A stretch of DNA of 48,022 nucleotides from Treponema sp. (GTDB lineage: Bacteria; Spirochaetota; Spirochaetia; Treponematales; Treponemataceae): the NCBI GenBank assembly GCA_024402695.1, contig JAKSTG010000023.1, positions 1 to 48,022 on the forward strand, read 5' to 3'. The notes beneath the pieces are model-generated. The model searched no databases. It was not told the origin of the DNA and saw only the letters and a program-made list of their open reading frames with translations. Shown here piece after piece: positions 32,368 to 40,899 of this stretch (positions are counted from its first letter, which is position 1; each line of letters opens with the position of its first letter). The position numbers were made by a program, and so were the translations under genes.

Positions 32368-34692
32368 TTAGTGAACTCCACCGTTTTCTGTTTTTTCCAT
32401 TGTCAGAGCTTTGCCAGCGGCCAAAAGTTTTTTGCCTGCAATTTCAATGCTCTTGTTTACAACGTTGATTTCAACAGAACAGAAAGTATCGATTGTGATT
32501 TCTTCAGGTTTCTTGAATGCAGGATCTGCACCTTCAAGATAAACAGCGTCCCCTGGTTTTGCCCAAGGAGCTGTAAGAATTTCAACACATTCTTTTCCGT
32601 TTTCATCATTGTAGTCTGCAGCCAGGAGCATACCGTGACTTTCAATTCCACGCATCTTTCTTGGAGCAAGGGAAGCTGCGATGATTACGTTTTTCCCAAG
32701 AAGATCTTCTGGCTGGAGATATGGTCTAAGACCAGACTGGATGATACGTTCAGTTCCTGAACCGTCATCCATTGTTTCAACGTAGAGTTTTTCTCCTTCA
32801 GGATTGTTTTCTACCTTCAGGATTTTTGCTACGCGAAGTTCAATATTCTGGTTGAAGAATTCTTCCTGGTTTTCTGCCAGAACAGGTTCTTCATGTTTCT
32901 TTTCTGCTTTCTTTTCTTTTTTCTTGTTGTCTTTAGAAGCTTCTTTGTCTTTGCGGTCCTTCTGGTTTCCAGAGAACTTTTCACGGAAAGCTTCCATTGT
33001 TTTTGCATCCATTGGAGTGAAGTAAACCTGTGTTGGTCCAACAGATTCAAGGCCTTCTGTAACACCAAGGTTAGACCAGTCCAGTCCTTCCAGAGTTTCT
33101 TTTCCTGTAACAGATTCTTTGATTGATTTTCCGAAGTAGCTCATTACTTTCTGTGTGTACTGAGGCATGTAAGGATTCATCATAATCATAAGCTCTTTGA
33201 TTACATAACAAAGGTTGTGAATCAGGCTTTCCGCAACTGCAGGATCCGATGTGCGTGTCTTCCAAGGTTCTGTAGCCTGGAACTTTTTGTTACAGATGTC
33301 GGCGATTGTGAACATTTCACGGAATGCATCCTTAAGGTCAGCCCATTCAAGGTATTCAGTGATTTTTGCTTCTTTAGCGCGAACTTCTGCCCAGAGTTCT
33401 TCATCAACAGGAGCTGCAGGGATTTTTCCTTCGTAGTATTTGTTTACGAAAAGCAGTGTGCGATTTACCAGGTTTCCAAGGTTTCCGATAAGTTCTGAGT
33501 TCAGCTTTTCCTGGAAGTCTTTCCACATGAACTGGAAGTCCTGTTTTTCTGGACGGTTATAGAAGATGTAGAAACGCCAGGCGTCGGCAGGAATTCCTGT
33601 TTCAATTGCGTCTGTTCCGAATACACCTACTCCGCGAGACTTACTGAACTTGTCGTTTTCGTAGTTCATGTATTCTGTTGAAGACATGTGGTGAAGCTTT
33701 GTCCAGTTGTGTGGTGAACCAAGAAGTGTTGAAGGGAAAATAACTGTGTGGAAAGGAATGTTGTCTTTTCCGATGAACTGGAACAGGTCAACATGTTCCT
33801 TTGTTTTTCCTTCTTCTGATTCTTCAGGAAGCCACCAGCTTTTCCAGTCGAAAGACTGTTTTCCGGCTTTTACCAGTTCGTTGGCCAGCTGTTTTGTAAT
33901 AGACATGTAACCGATTGGGGCATTGAACCAAACGTAAAATACTTTGTTTTCGTATCCGGCTTTAGGAACAGGAATACCCCATTTAAGGTCGCGTGTAATT
34001 GCACGTTCGTTCAGACCGTCACGAATCCATGCTTTTGTAATATTGATTGCGTTGTCAGACCATTTACCTTCTTTCGAAGCCTTGTCCATCCAGGAGTCCA
34101 GATTCTGTGAAAGTTTTGGCAGGTCAATGTAAAGGTGTTTTGTTTCTTTTACTTCAGGAGTTGATCCACAGGTGTGACATTTTGGATCTTTAAGTTCAAC
34201 AGGGTCCAGAAGTGAACCACATTTATCACACTGGTCTCCACGGGCATCAGTTGCACCACATTTTGGACAAGTTCCGTCTACATAACGGTCTGCCAGGAAG
34301 CGCTGACATTTCGGACAGAAAAGCTGACGGCTTGTTTTTTCAGTGATGAAACCACCTTTGTCCAGGTCATTGAAAAGTTCCTGAGTGATTTCAGTACATT
34401 CGTCGTTTGAAGTGCGACCGAATTTATCAAAGTTGATATGGAACCAGTCGTAAATCTTTGTGTGTTCACAGTAGTAATAATCACAAAGTTCACGTGGAGT
34501 TTTGTTTTCTTCAAGGGCTTTTGTTTCTGTAGCTGTACCGTATTCATCAGTACCACAGATATAAAGAGTATCGTAACCGCGGCTGCGGCAGAAACGGGCA
34601 AAAACATCGCCCGAAAGCATCTGGATAAGGTTTCCAAGATGTGGAATATTGTTTACGTAAGGTAAAGCGGATGTAATAAGTCTTCTATTCAT
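32368..34692 (-). CDS. metG: Methionyl-tRNA synthetase with C-terminal tRNA-binding domain
   Basis: MetRS loads methionine onto tRNA. The 774-residue protein has the HIGH-type motif PYVNNIPHLGNLIQM (about residue 18), a long zinc region with four CxxC pairs (CPKCQRF, CPKCGAT, CDKCGSL, CHTCGST, about 140-180), and the KFSKSRG (KMSKS) loop at about 350. A charged Lys/Glu linker (about 575-615) leads to an EMAP/OB-fold tRNA-binding domain (NIELRVAKILKVENNPEG). It has a near-consensus promoter only nine bases before the ATG and no Shine-Dalgarno sequence. It is followed by femX-like and rnz genes. Confidence 0.97.
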   Translation of the reverse strand: MNRRLITSALPYVNNIPHLGNLIQMLSGDVFARFCRSRGYDTLYICGTDEYGTATETKALEENKTPRELCDYYYCEHTKIYDWFHINFDKFGRTSNDECTEITQELFNDLDKGGFITEKTSRQLFCPKCQRFLADRYVDGTCPKCGATDARGDQCDKCGSLLDPVELKDPKCHTCGSTPEVKETKHLYIDLPKLSQNLDSWMDKASKEGKWSDNAINITKAWIRDGLNERAITRDLKWGIPVPKAGYENKVFYVWFNAPIGYMSITKQLANELVKAGKQSFDWKSWWLPEESEEGKTKEHVDLFQFIGKDNIPFHTVIFPSTLLGSPHNWTKLHHMSSTEYMNYENDKFSKSRGVGVFGTDAIETGIPADAWRFYIFYNRPEKQDFQFMWKDFQEKLNSELIGNLGNLVNRTLLFVNKYYEGKIPAAPVDEELWAEVRAKEAKITEYLEWADLKDAFREMFTIADICNKKFQATEPWKTRTSDPAVAESLIHNLCYVIKELMIMMNPYMPQYTQKVMSYFGKSIKESVTGKETLEGLDWSNLGVTEGLESVGPTQVYFTPMDAKTMEAFREKFSGNQKDRKDKEASKDNKKKEKKAEKKHEEPVLAENQEEFFNQNIELRVAKILKVENNPEGEKLYVETMDDGSGTERIIQSGLRPYLQPEDLLGKNVIIAASLAPRKMRGIESHGMLLAADYNDENGKECVEILTAPWAKPGDAVYLEGADPAFKKPEEITIDTFCSVEINVVNKSIEIAGKKLLAAGKALTMEKTENGGVH

Positions 34693-34701
34693 AATTCAAT
34701 T

Positions 34702-34730
34702 ATTATAGAAAATTTGAGCATTTAACTCAA
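34702..34730 (-). promoter_or_regulatory. metG: Near-consensus promoter of metG, almost leaderless
   Basis: On the minus strand TTGAGT (34730-34725), a 17-base spacer and TATAAT (34707-34702). Only nine bases separate the -10 box from the metG ATG at 34692, so the transcript should begin within about three bases of the start codon. No purine-rich ribosome binding site is present in those bases (AATTGAATT). Confidence 0.7.
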
Positions 34731-34756
34731 TCTCATTCACCTCTTACCGCTCCCCC

Positions 34757-35242
34757 CTATTCTTTATTCCCAATCTTTTCCTTCAGTGCCTTCTCCACCA
34801 CTTCCGGAACCATCTTGCTGATGTTTCCACCGAATTTTGCCAGTTCCTTGATTGAGCTGGATTTTACAATGGCAAATTCTTCGTCAGTTGGAATGAACAT
34901 GGTTTCGATGTTTGCGTCCAGGGCCTTATTCATAAGGGCCAGATCGAATTCATAAAGAAAATCATTCTGGGTACGAATTCCGCGGACAAGAACTTTTGCA
35001 CCAACCTGTTCTGCATATTTTACGATAAGTCCATTCCATTTATGAAGCTCAACATTTTCATACTTGGTCAGAAGTTCTTTCATCATTCCGTAGCGTTCTT
35101 CTTCGGAAAACATATATTTTTTGTCGGGATTAACAGAAATGACAACATCAACACAGTCAAAAAGTTTTGAAGCCCGTTCAATTACATTCAGATGTCCATA
35201 AGTTGGCGGATCAAAAGAACCCGCAAATACTGCTTTTACCAT
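34757..35242 (-). CDS. coaD: Phosphopantetheine adenylyltransferase CoaD
   Basis: CoaD makes dephospho-CoA from phosphopantetheine and ATP, the fourth step of coenzyme A synthesis. The 161-residue protein has the nucleotidyltransferase motif [17 protein letters not shown] at its start, [16 protein letters not shown], and the closing [12 protein letters not shown]. Length and motifs are normal. It is divergent from the acidic lipoprotein gene across 54 bases and lies 64 bases upstream of metG. Confidence 0.95.
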   Translation of the reverse strand: MVKAVFAGSFDPPTYGHLNVIERASKLFDCVDVVISVNPDKKYMFSEEERYGMMKELLTKYENVELHKWNGLIVKYAEQVGAKVLVRGIRTQNDFLYEFDLALMNKALDANIETMFIPTDEEFAIVKSSSIKELAKFGGNISKMVPEVVEKALKEKIGNKE

Positions 35243-35260
35243 AATATTAAACTACAATAT

Positions 35261-35289
35261 TTGACGAAAATGGGCAATAAATGTATTAT
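35261..35289 (+). promoter_or_regulatory. Near-consensus promoter of the acidic lipoprotein, leaderless
   Basis: TTGACG (35261-35266), 17 bases, TATTAT (35284-35289). The ATG at 35297 is only seven bases further, so transcription should start at or within a base of the start codon. No Shine-Dalgarno sequence is present. Confidence 0.7.
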
Positions 35290-35296
35290 CTCCAAT

Positions 35297-35965
35297 ATGG
35301 TAAAGAAATTTTTATTCGCAATTAGTGTTTTTTCACTTTTGTTGATTTCCTGTGGGACTACAGATCAGGAAACTGAAATTGCCATGCCGGAAGAACCGGT
35401 AATTGAAGCTCCAGTTGAGCAGGAAGAGGAAACAATAATCGTTGAACCGGAAGTAATTCCTGTACAGGAAGAAGAACCGATTGAAGTCGAAGAAGTAGAA
35501 GAAATCTACGAAGATGACGAAGTTTTTGACGTTATCGATGATGAATTTACCCGTTCTACAAATGAAATGGAAGAAAACATCACAGTTGAAGAATTCAATA
35601 AGGACAAGCTTGCAATCCTCCATAAAATCCAGGAACTGGATGACATCATGTCCAATTTTGAATATGACAACTGGCGCAAATGCATCGCACCAGAATCTCT
35701 GGAATACTACTCAAATCCTCTGAACCTTAGAAAGGCACAGAAGAAGCTTCCGGACAAGTCAATTCAGCTGAAAGGACCAAGAGATTACTTCAAATATGTA
35801 TTCATTCCTTCAAGAAAACAGAGTCAGGTAGATGAAATTCGTTATATTTCAAAGAATTACATCAAGGCTGTCGAAGTTCGTGATGAAGATGATACAACTG
35901 TCGTTTACTATTACTTCGTAAAACAGAACGGAAACTGGTTAGTTCATCTCCCAGAGATGGATTAA
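35297..35965 (+). CDS. Acidic lipoprotein of unknown function
   Basis: A 222-residue lipoprotein. MVKKFLFAISVFSLLLISCGT is a type II signal with lipobox LISC. A very acidic low-complexity stretch follows (about 25-95: repeated Glu/Val/Pro/Ile such as EEEPIEVEEVEEIYEDDEV). The C-terminal folded domain (about 100-222) contains LHKIQELDDIMSNFEYDNWR, YFKYVFIPSRKQSQVDEIRY and VVYYYFVKQNGNWLVHLPE. This last domain resembles small NTF2-like or stress-response lipoprotein folds, but I cannot name it. An in-frame ATG at 35270 would add nine residues that spoil the signal, so 35297 is used. Confidence 0.82.
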   Translation: MVKKFLFAISVFSLLLISCGTTDQETEIAMPEEPVIEAPVEQEEETIIVEPEVIPVQEEEPIEVEEVEEIYEDDEVFDVIDDEFTRSTNEMEENITVEEFNKDKLAILHKIQELDDIMSNFEYDNWRKCIAPESLEYYSNPLNLRKAQKKLPDKSIQLKGPRDYFKYVFIPSRKQSQVDEIRYISKNYIKAVEVRDEDDTTVVYYYFVKQNGNWLVHLPEMD

Positions 35966-36048
35966 GAATTATTTTGCTTTTTTATGTTGAAAAAGGTATA
36001 ATAAGCCGATAATTAAAAAAGATTATTATACTGGACAGGAGATTCCAT

Positions 36049-36798
36049 ATGATCACTTGTAAAAAACTTTTCGCAGTCGGACTGATTGTGACTCTCTGCT
36101 CTGCACTTTTTGCACAGACTAAAGTACAGAAAAGTAGCTCTAGTAAAAATTCTGAAACTTCAGTTGAAAGCGAATACCTCAGTGATATCGACTCAGAAAT
36201 CATTACAAGTCTCGCTCAGTCAGACGAATATGACAACAAACTGGTAGCTCTTCAGTACCTTTCAGAAGCTGTTGAAAACGGTAACTTATCAGACGGTGTT
36301 GTTCAGGCTCTGGACAAACTTGCCGGTGAAGGTATTTCATCACAGACACGTCAGAACGGTCGTGTTATGAACAATTTCCCAGATATCCGTCGTGAAGCAT
36401 GTCTTCTTCTTGGAAAAGTAAAAACAGAACATGCAAAAAATACACTGGTTTCAATTGCCGTAGCAGACAATGAACCAATGGTTATTTCTGCAGCCGTTCG
36501 TTCCCTTGGTGACATCGGAATCAACGACAATGATGAAGTTATTGATGCTATCGCTTTTGCAAACCGCAGAAACGAAGTTCTGAACCCTACTTCAAGCCTT
36601 GCTCTTGAAGTTCTGAATGCCTTTGAAGTTCTTGCTCCAACAGCAGAAAACAAAAAGACAATGATTGATGCAATCGCAAGAATCGCAGTTGACTACAACT
36701 ACGTAACACCTGTTCGTCAGAAAGCTTACAAACTTCTTAAAGCAATGTCGGCAGAAGGTAACTCTGGTTCTTCAAGCAAAAAATCTTCAGCCAACTAA
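36049..36798 (+). CDS. Exported HEAT-repeat protein
   Basis: A 249-residue protein with a signal peptide (MITCKKLFAVGLIVTLCSAL, cleavage after FAQ) and HEAT-like repeats: DIRREACLLLGKVKTEHAK, EPMVISAAVRSLGDIGIND, PTSSLALEVLNAFEVLAP and TPVRQKAYKLLKAMSAEG. The end is Ser/Lys-rich. It is likely a periplasmic scaffold of unknown partner, and is a second exported HEAT-type protein in this window besides the one at 23274. ACAGGAGATTCC before the ATG is a good ribosome binding site. A terminator follows at 36830. Confidence 0.8.
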   Translation: MITCKKLFAVGLIVTLCSALFAQTKVQKSSSSKNSETSVESEYLSDIDSEIITSLAQSDEYDNKLVALQYLSEAVENGNLSDGVVQALDKLAGEGISSQTRQNGRVMNNFPDIRREACLLLGKVKTEHAKNTLVSIAVADNEPMVISAAVRSLGDIGINDNDEVIDAIAFANRRNEVLNPTSSLALEVLNAFEVLAPTAENKKTMIDAIARIAVDYNYVTPVRQKAYKLLKAMSAEGNSGSSSKKSSAN

Positions 36799-36829
36799 TC
36801 ATAAATAAAACATTTAGTTTGTATATTCC

Positions 36830-36856
36830 AGGCTGTCTTTTCAGACAGCCTGTTTT
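36830..36856 (+). terminator. Intrinsic terminator after the HEAT-repeat gene
   Basis: AGGCTGTCT (36830-36838) pairs with AGACAGCCT (36843-36851) around TTTC, followed by GTTTTATAT. It separates the HEAT-repeat gene from tRNA-Arg. Confidence 0.85.
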
Positions 36857-36862
36857 ATATCC

Positions 36863-36936
36863 GGGAGATTAGCTCATTTGGATAGAGCGTCGGCCTCCGG
36901 AGCCGAAGGTGGGGCGTTCGAATCGCCTATCTCCCA
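36863..36936 (+). tRNA. tRNA-Arg (anticodon CCG)
   Basis: A 74-base tRNA. The acceptor stem is GGGAGAT/ATCTCCC with discriminator A, the D arm TAGCTCATTTGGATAGAGC, and the anticodon loop CTCCGGA, anticodon CCG, reading CGG. The T arm contains CGTTCGAATCG. The 3' CCA is not encoded. It lies 35 bases before maf and may be processed from a common transcript. Confidence 0.97.
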
Positions 36937-36971
36937 ATAATATAAATAATAAAACAACAAAGAGGATTCTT

Positions 36972-37562
36972 ATGGAACCAATTATTCTGGCCTCATCATC
37001 ACCTCGCCGCCAGGAAATTCTGAAAATGCTGAACATCCCTTTCCAGGTAATTATGCCTAATGTGGATGAAACCCTTACCCAGTTCTGCGAAAACGAAGAA
37101 ATCCCTGAGCTGCTTGCCAGAGAAAAGATTTCCGCAGTAATTCACTCCCTTCCTGCAGGTCAGGAAATTCCATGGGTTCTGGGAGCAGATACAATTATCC
37201 TTTACGAAGGAAAACTGTACGGAAAACCTGCAAACAATGAACAGGCCTTTGAGTTCCTCAAGAAATTTTCCGGAAAAAGCCACTATGTAATCACAACACT
37301 GGTGCTTTATAACGGAAGAACAAAATCCTATTCTGTACGCAAAAGCAAGACACGTGTAACTTTCGCTTCCCTTACAGACGAAGAAATCCAGTGGTATGTT
37401 GATACCGGAGAATGGCACGGCGCTGCAGGCGGTTACAGAATCCAGAGTCTGGCATCATGCTTCATTGAAAAGATTGACGGATCATACTCGGGAGTTATCG
37501 GGTTGCCAATCTTTGAGCTTTATGATATTTTAAAGGAGCAGGGTTATACCCTTTTGGAATAG
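36972..37562 (+). CDS. maf: Maf-family nucleotide pyrophosphatase
   Basis: A 196-residue Maf/YceF/YhdE-family enzyme that hydrolyses dTTP, UTP or modified nucleotides to monophosphates and is linked to septum formation. It opens IILASSSPRRQEILKML (family signature), then VLGADTIILYEGKLYGKP with the catalytic Asp, and VDTGEWHGAAGGYRIQ near the end. The ATG at 36972 has AGAGGATTCT before it; upstream in-frame codons overlap tRNA-Arg and are rejected. Confidence 0.93.
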   Translation: MEPIILASSSPRRQEILKMLNIPFQVIMPNVDETLTQFCENEEIPELLAREKISAVIHSLPAGQEIPWVLGADTIILYEGKLYGKPANNEQAFEFLKKFSGKSHYVITTLVLYNGRTKSYSVRKSKTRVTFASLTDEEIQWYVDTGEWHGAAGGYRIQSLASCFIEKIDGSYSGVIGLPIFELYDILKEQGYTLLE

Positions 37563-37711
37563 TTTCCAGAAGTCCATCCTGCCACGTATATAACCGGCTG
37601 TTGGCTTAAGTTATATATTGTGATCTTCCGGGCCCTTAAGGGTTACGAGAAACAGAGTACGGGGCATAATTCAAGGAAATATATAGAATTATGCGCGTGA
37701 AGGAGTCTATC
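37563..37711 (+). promoter_or_regulatory. rpsB leader region
   Basis: The 149 bases before rpsB carry no gene. CCCTTAAGGG (37633-37642) is a perfect palindrome within GGGCCCTTAAGGG, and several other G+C-rich patches occur (TCCGGGCCC, TACGGGGC), unlike the AT-rich gaps elsewhere. Ribosomal protein S2 leaders in other bacteria are autoregulated, so a structured leader is plausible. I see no clear -35/-10 pair. Confidence 0.35.
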
Positions 37712-38572
37712 ATGGCAGTAGTAACCATGAAAAACCTGCTTGAATCTGGAGTTCACTTCGGTCATCAGGTAAAACGTTGGGATCCACGTATGAAGAAGTA
37801 CATCTTCGCTGAACGCAATGGAATCCACATCATCGATCTGCAGAAAACAATCGCTGCAATCAAAGACAGCTACGATGAAGTACGCAAAGTAACATCAGCT
37901 GGAAAATCAATCCTCTTCGTAGGAACAAAAAAACAGGCTCAGCAGGCTGTTCAGAAAGAAGCAGAACGCTGTGGCATGTACTATGTAAACAACCGCTGGC
38001 TTGGTGGTATGCTTACAAACTTCTCTACAATCAAAAAATCACTTCAGCGCCTCAAGAAAATCGAAAAGATGGAAATTGACGGCACATTCGAAAACCTTAC
38101 AAAGAAAGAAGTAGGTGCTCTCCAGAAGGAAAAAGCTAAGCTCGAAAAGAACCTTGGTGGTATCAAAGAAATGAAAGAACTCCCAGGAGCAATCTTCATC
38201 ATCGATACACACAAAGAACAGATTGCTGTAGCTGAAGCTCGCCGTATGGGTATCCCAATCATCGCTGTTGTTGATACAAACTGTGACCCAACAGGTATCG
38301 ACTTCCCTATTCCAGGTAACGATGACGCTATCCGCGCTATTTCTCTCTTCACTTCTATCATTGCTAACGCTGTAATTGAAGCTGACAACGAAACAGGTCT
38401 TAAGATCCTCGAAAACCTCGGTGACGAAGACGAAGTTGTAACAGATGCAGCTGTTAAATCAAATGACGAAGAAATCACAGATTATTCTAACTACCAGCCA
38501 ACAGAAGAAGCAAAAGCAGACGCTCCAGCTGAAGAAGAATCTCTGGTTGACGAAGACAAATTCGACAAATAA
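37712..38572 (+). CDS. rpsB: 30S ribosomal protein S2
   Basis: S2 binds late to the 30S head and is needed for S1 attachment. The 286-residue protein starts [20 protein letters not shown] and includes [20 protein letters not shown] and [19 protein letters not shown]. It is longer than E. coli S2 (241) because of an acidic tail (about 245-286, rich in Glu, Ala, Asp). GAAGGAG before the ATG at 37712 fixes the start. First gene of the core cluster. Confidence 0.97.
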   Translation: MAVVTMKNLLESGVHFGHQVKRWDPRMKKYIFAERNGIHIIDLQKTIAAIKDSYDEVRKVTSAGKSILFVGTKKQAQQAVQKEAERCGMYYVNNRWLGGMLTNFSTIKKSLQRLKKIEKMEIDGTFENLTKKEVGALQKEKAKLEKNLGGIKEMKELPGAIFIIDTHKEQIAVAEARRMGIPIIAVVDTNCDPTGIDFPIPGNDDAIRAISLFTSIIANAVIEADNETGLKILENLGDEDEVVTDAAVKSNDEEITDYSNYQPTEEAKADAPAEEESLVDEDKFDK

Positions 38573-38579
38573 ATTTTCT

Positions 38580-38600
38580 GCCGGCTGTAATTCGGCCGGC
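38580..38600 (+). other. G+C-rich hairpin between rpsB and tsf
   Basis: GCCGGC (38580-38585) and GCCGGC (38595-38600) can pair around a nine-base loop. No T-run follows. It may protect or process the mRNA between the two genes, or attenuate transcription. Confidence 0.5.
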
Positions 38601-38626
38601 TAAACTTACTTATTAAGGAAACCAAT

Positions 38627-39460
38627 ATGGCAATCAATATGGCTGATATCAAAGCCCTGAACAAATCAACAGGTGCTGGTATGATGGACTGTAAAAAAGC
38701 CCTCATGGATGCAAATGGAGATCTGGCAGGTGCTGAAAAAATCCTGAAAGAAAAAGGTCTGGCTGCTATGGCTAGCCGTACTGACCGTGCTACAGCTGAA
38801 GGTGTTGTATTCATCAAACAGGAAGGCAACAAAGTTGTAATGCTTGGTCTTACTTGTGAAACTGACTTCGTTTCTAAGAACGAAGACTTCGTAGCTATGG
38901 GTAACCGCCTTGTAGACATCACTCTTTCTAACGGTTACACAAAAGTTGAAGAAGCACACACAAAAGCTCTCGAAGAACTGACAATCAAAGTTCGCGAAAA
39001 CATGAACATTTCTAAACTGGACGTTATCGATGTTCCAGCAGGTGCTTCAGTTGCAACATACGTTCACTCAGACAAAAAAACAGGTGCTGTTGTAGTAGTT
39101 AAAGGTTCTGAAGCTGATGCTGTTAAAGTATTCGCTAAAGACTGCTGTCTCCACCTGGCTGCTTTCACACCAGAATATCTTACAGCTGCTGAAGTTCCAG
39201 CTGCATACGTTGCAGAACAGGAAGAAATCTTCAAAGCTCAGATGGCTGCTGATGAAAAAATGGCTGGAAAACCAGCAAACGTTATTGAAGGAATCCTCAA
39301 AGGAAAAATCAACAAACACGTTGCAGGTATCTGTTTCGAAAGCCAGATGTTCGTTAAAGACGACAAAAAAACTGTATCACAGAAAATCGAAGAAGTTGGA
39401 AAAGAAGTTGGTGCTTCTCTCTCATTCGGAGATGTTAAACTCTGTGTACTTGGTAAATAA
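38627..39460 (+). CDS. tsf: Elongation factor Ts
   Basis: EF-Ts exchanges GDP for GTP on EF-Tu. The 277-residue protein has KALNKSTGAGMMDCKKALM, the TDFVSKNEDF motif that contacts EF-Tu, and the closing dimerisation/coiled-coil parts. AAGGAA (38615-38620) precedes the ATG. It lies 54 bases after rpsB, the common arrangement. Codon use is strongly biased (TTC, AAC, GAA), as expected for a highly expressed gene. Confidence 0.97.
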   Translation: MAINMADIKALNKSTGAGMMDCKKALMDANGDLAGAEKILKEKGLAAMASRTDRATAEGVVFIKQEGNKVVMLGLTCETDFVSKNEDFVAMGNRLVDITLSNGYTKVEEAHTKALEELTIKVRENMNISKLDVIDVPAGASVATYVHSDKKTGAVVVVKGSEADAVKVFAKDCCLHLAAFTPEYLTAAEVPAAYVAEQEEIFKAQMAADEKMAGKPANVIEGILKGKINKHVAGICFESQMFVKDDKKTVSQKIEEVGKEVGASLSFGDVKLCVLGK

Positions 39461-39502
39461 TTTACCTGAATATTTCTTGAAAGCTTCGGCTTAAAGATTC
39501 AG

Positions 39503-39530
39503 CCGGATCGGATTTTTTTTTCCGGTCCGG
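39503..39530 (+). other. Hairpin with an all-T loop after tsf
   Basis: CCGGATCGGA (39503-39512) pairs with TCCGGTCCGG (39521-39530), one G-T pair, around TTTTTTTT. The T tract is in the loop rather than after the stem, so it is not a standard terminator. Confidence 0.55.
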
Positions 39531-39550
39531 TTACCTTATTTTCAGGGCAT

Positions 39551-39589
39551 TTACATAAACAGACTTTGGTATGTTTATGTAAGTTTTTT
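39551..39589 (+). terminator. AT-rich terminator or attenuator before frr
   Basis: TTACATAAAC (39551-39560) pairs perfectly with GTTTATGTAA (39573-39582) around 12 bases and is followed by GTTTTTT. It ends 24 bases before the frr start, so it either ends the rpsB-tsf transcript or limits read-through into frr. Confidence 0.65.
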
Positions 39590-39613
39590 GAAAACACAAT
39601 TAGGAGAAAAAAA

Positions 39614-40159
39614 ATGGCAGAAAACAACGAAGAAAGAATGCAGAAAACTGTTGCATCACTTAATGAACAGTTCAATACACTCAGAACAGGACGCGCCAAC
39701 GCCGCAATTTTCAACAGAGTTTTTGTTGACTACTACGGAACAAAAACACCTCTGAACCAGGTTGCTACAATCGCAATCCCTGAAGCACGCAGCGTTATTA
39801 TCACTCCTTTTGACAAATCAATTATCACAGAAATTGAAAAAGCTATTTCTATGGCTGACCTGGGATTCAACCCTTCAAACGACGGTAAAGTAATCCGTAT
39901 TCAGATTCCTGCTCTCACAGCAGAACGCCGTAAGGAACTTGAAAAACAGGCAAAAACAATGGCAGAAAATGCTCGTACTTCTATCCGCAACATTCGCCGC
40001 GATGGTAACGATGACCTGAAAAAAGCTCAGAAAGCCGGAGAAATCACAGAAGACGATCTTAAAACAGAAACAGACAAACTTCAGAAGCTTACAGATAAAT
40101 ACATCGAAGAAATCAACAAAGCTTTTGATGCAAAAGATAAGGATATCATGCAGAACTAG
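39614..40159 (+). CDS. frr: Ribosome recycling factor
   Basis: RRF splits post-termination ribosomes together with EF-G. The 181-residue protein has the two-domain signature: MQKTVASLNEQFNTLRTGRA, then PLNQVATIAIPEARSVIITPFD, and the helical RTSIRNIRRDGNDDLKKAQK. TAGGAG before the ATG at 39614 supports this start over an upstream in-frame ATG. pyrH, usually between tsf and frr, is absent here. Confidence 0.97.
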   Translation: MAENNEERMQKTVASLNEQFNTLRTGRANAAIFNRVFVDYYGTKTPLNQVATIAIPEARSVIITPFDKSIITEIEKAISMADLGFNPSNDGKVIRIQIPALTAERRKELEKQAKTMAENARTSIRNIRRDGNDDLKKAQKAGEITEDDLKTETDKLQKLTDKYIEEINKAFDAKDKDIMQN

Positions 40160-40174
40160 TTCTGTTTAAGAAAT

Positions 40175-40879
40175 ATGGCTGCAGAGAAATCAAAAATTCC
40201 TTTACACGTTGCCGTAACAATGGACGGCAATGGCAGATGGGCTACAAAACAGAACCTTCCAAGAACTAAAGGTCACCAGGAAGGTCTTACTGTTGCAAAG
40301 AAAATTGTAAAAGCCGCTGCCGATGCAGGTGTAAAATATTTGACCTTATATACTTTTTCCACAGAGAACTGGAAACGCGCACAGGAAGAAGTTGGATTTT
40401 TGATGAACCTTATCCACGTTCACCTTATTGGAGAACTTCAGTTCTACAAAGACAACGGTATCAAAATTCGTCATGTTGGTGACATTTCAGCGCTTCCAAA
40501 AAACATCCAGGACGATCTTAATGACGCCATGGAAAAAACAAAAGATTTTACAGGTCTTACCCTAAATCTTGCAATCAATTACGGCGGCCGCGATGAAATA
40601 CTTCGTGGGGTCAAGAAAATTGTTGAACAGGGAATTAAACCTGAAGAAATAACAGAAGAAACAATACGAAGCAATCTGGATTTCCCGGATTGTCCTGATG
40701 TTGATCTTCTTATTAGAACCGGTGGAGAGTTCCGCTTAAGCAACTTCCTTTTATGGCATGTAGCTTACGCAGAGCAGGTGTACACAGACACACTTTGGCC
40801 TGATTACACAGAAGAAGAATTCCTTAAGAATCTTGAAATGTTTGGAAGCAGAAACAGAAGATTCGGAAAGGAAAAGTAA
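40175..40879 (+). CDS. uppS: Undecaprenyl diphosphate synthase
   Basis: UppS makes the C55 lipid carrier for peptidoglycan from farnesyl and isopentenyl diphosphates. The 234-residue protein has VTMDGNGRWATKQNLPRTKGHQEG, TLYTFSTENWKR, NLAINYGGRDEI and DLLIRTGGEFRLSNFLLWHVAYAE, all family motifs. The ribosome binding site is weak; the gene lies 15 bases after frr, so coupling is likely. Confidence 0.96.
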   Translation: MAAEKSKIPLHVAVTMDGNGRWATKQNLPRTKGHQEGLTVAKKIVKAAADAGVKYLTLYTFSTENWKRAQEEVGFLMNLIHVHLIGELQFYKDNGIKIRHVGDISALPKNIQDDLNDAMEKTKDFTGLTLNLAINYGGRDEILRGVKKIVEQGIKPEEITEETIRSNLDFPDCPDVDLLIRTGGEFRLSNFLLWHVAYAEQVYTDTLWPDYTEEEFLKNLEMFGSRNRRFGKEK

Positions 40880-40899
40880 TTTTTTTTTTAGAGAGCAAT

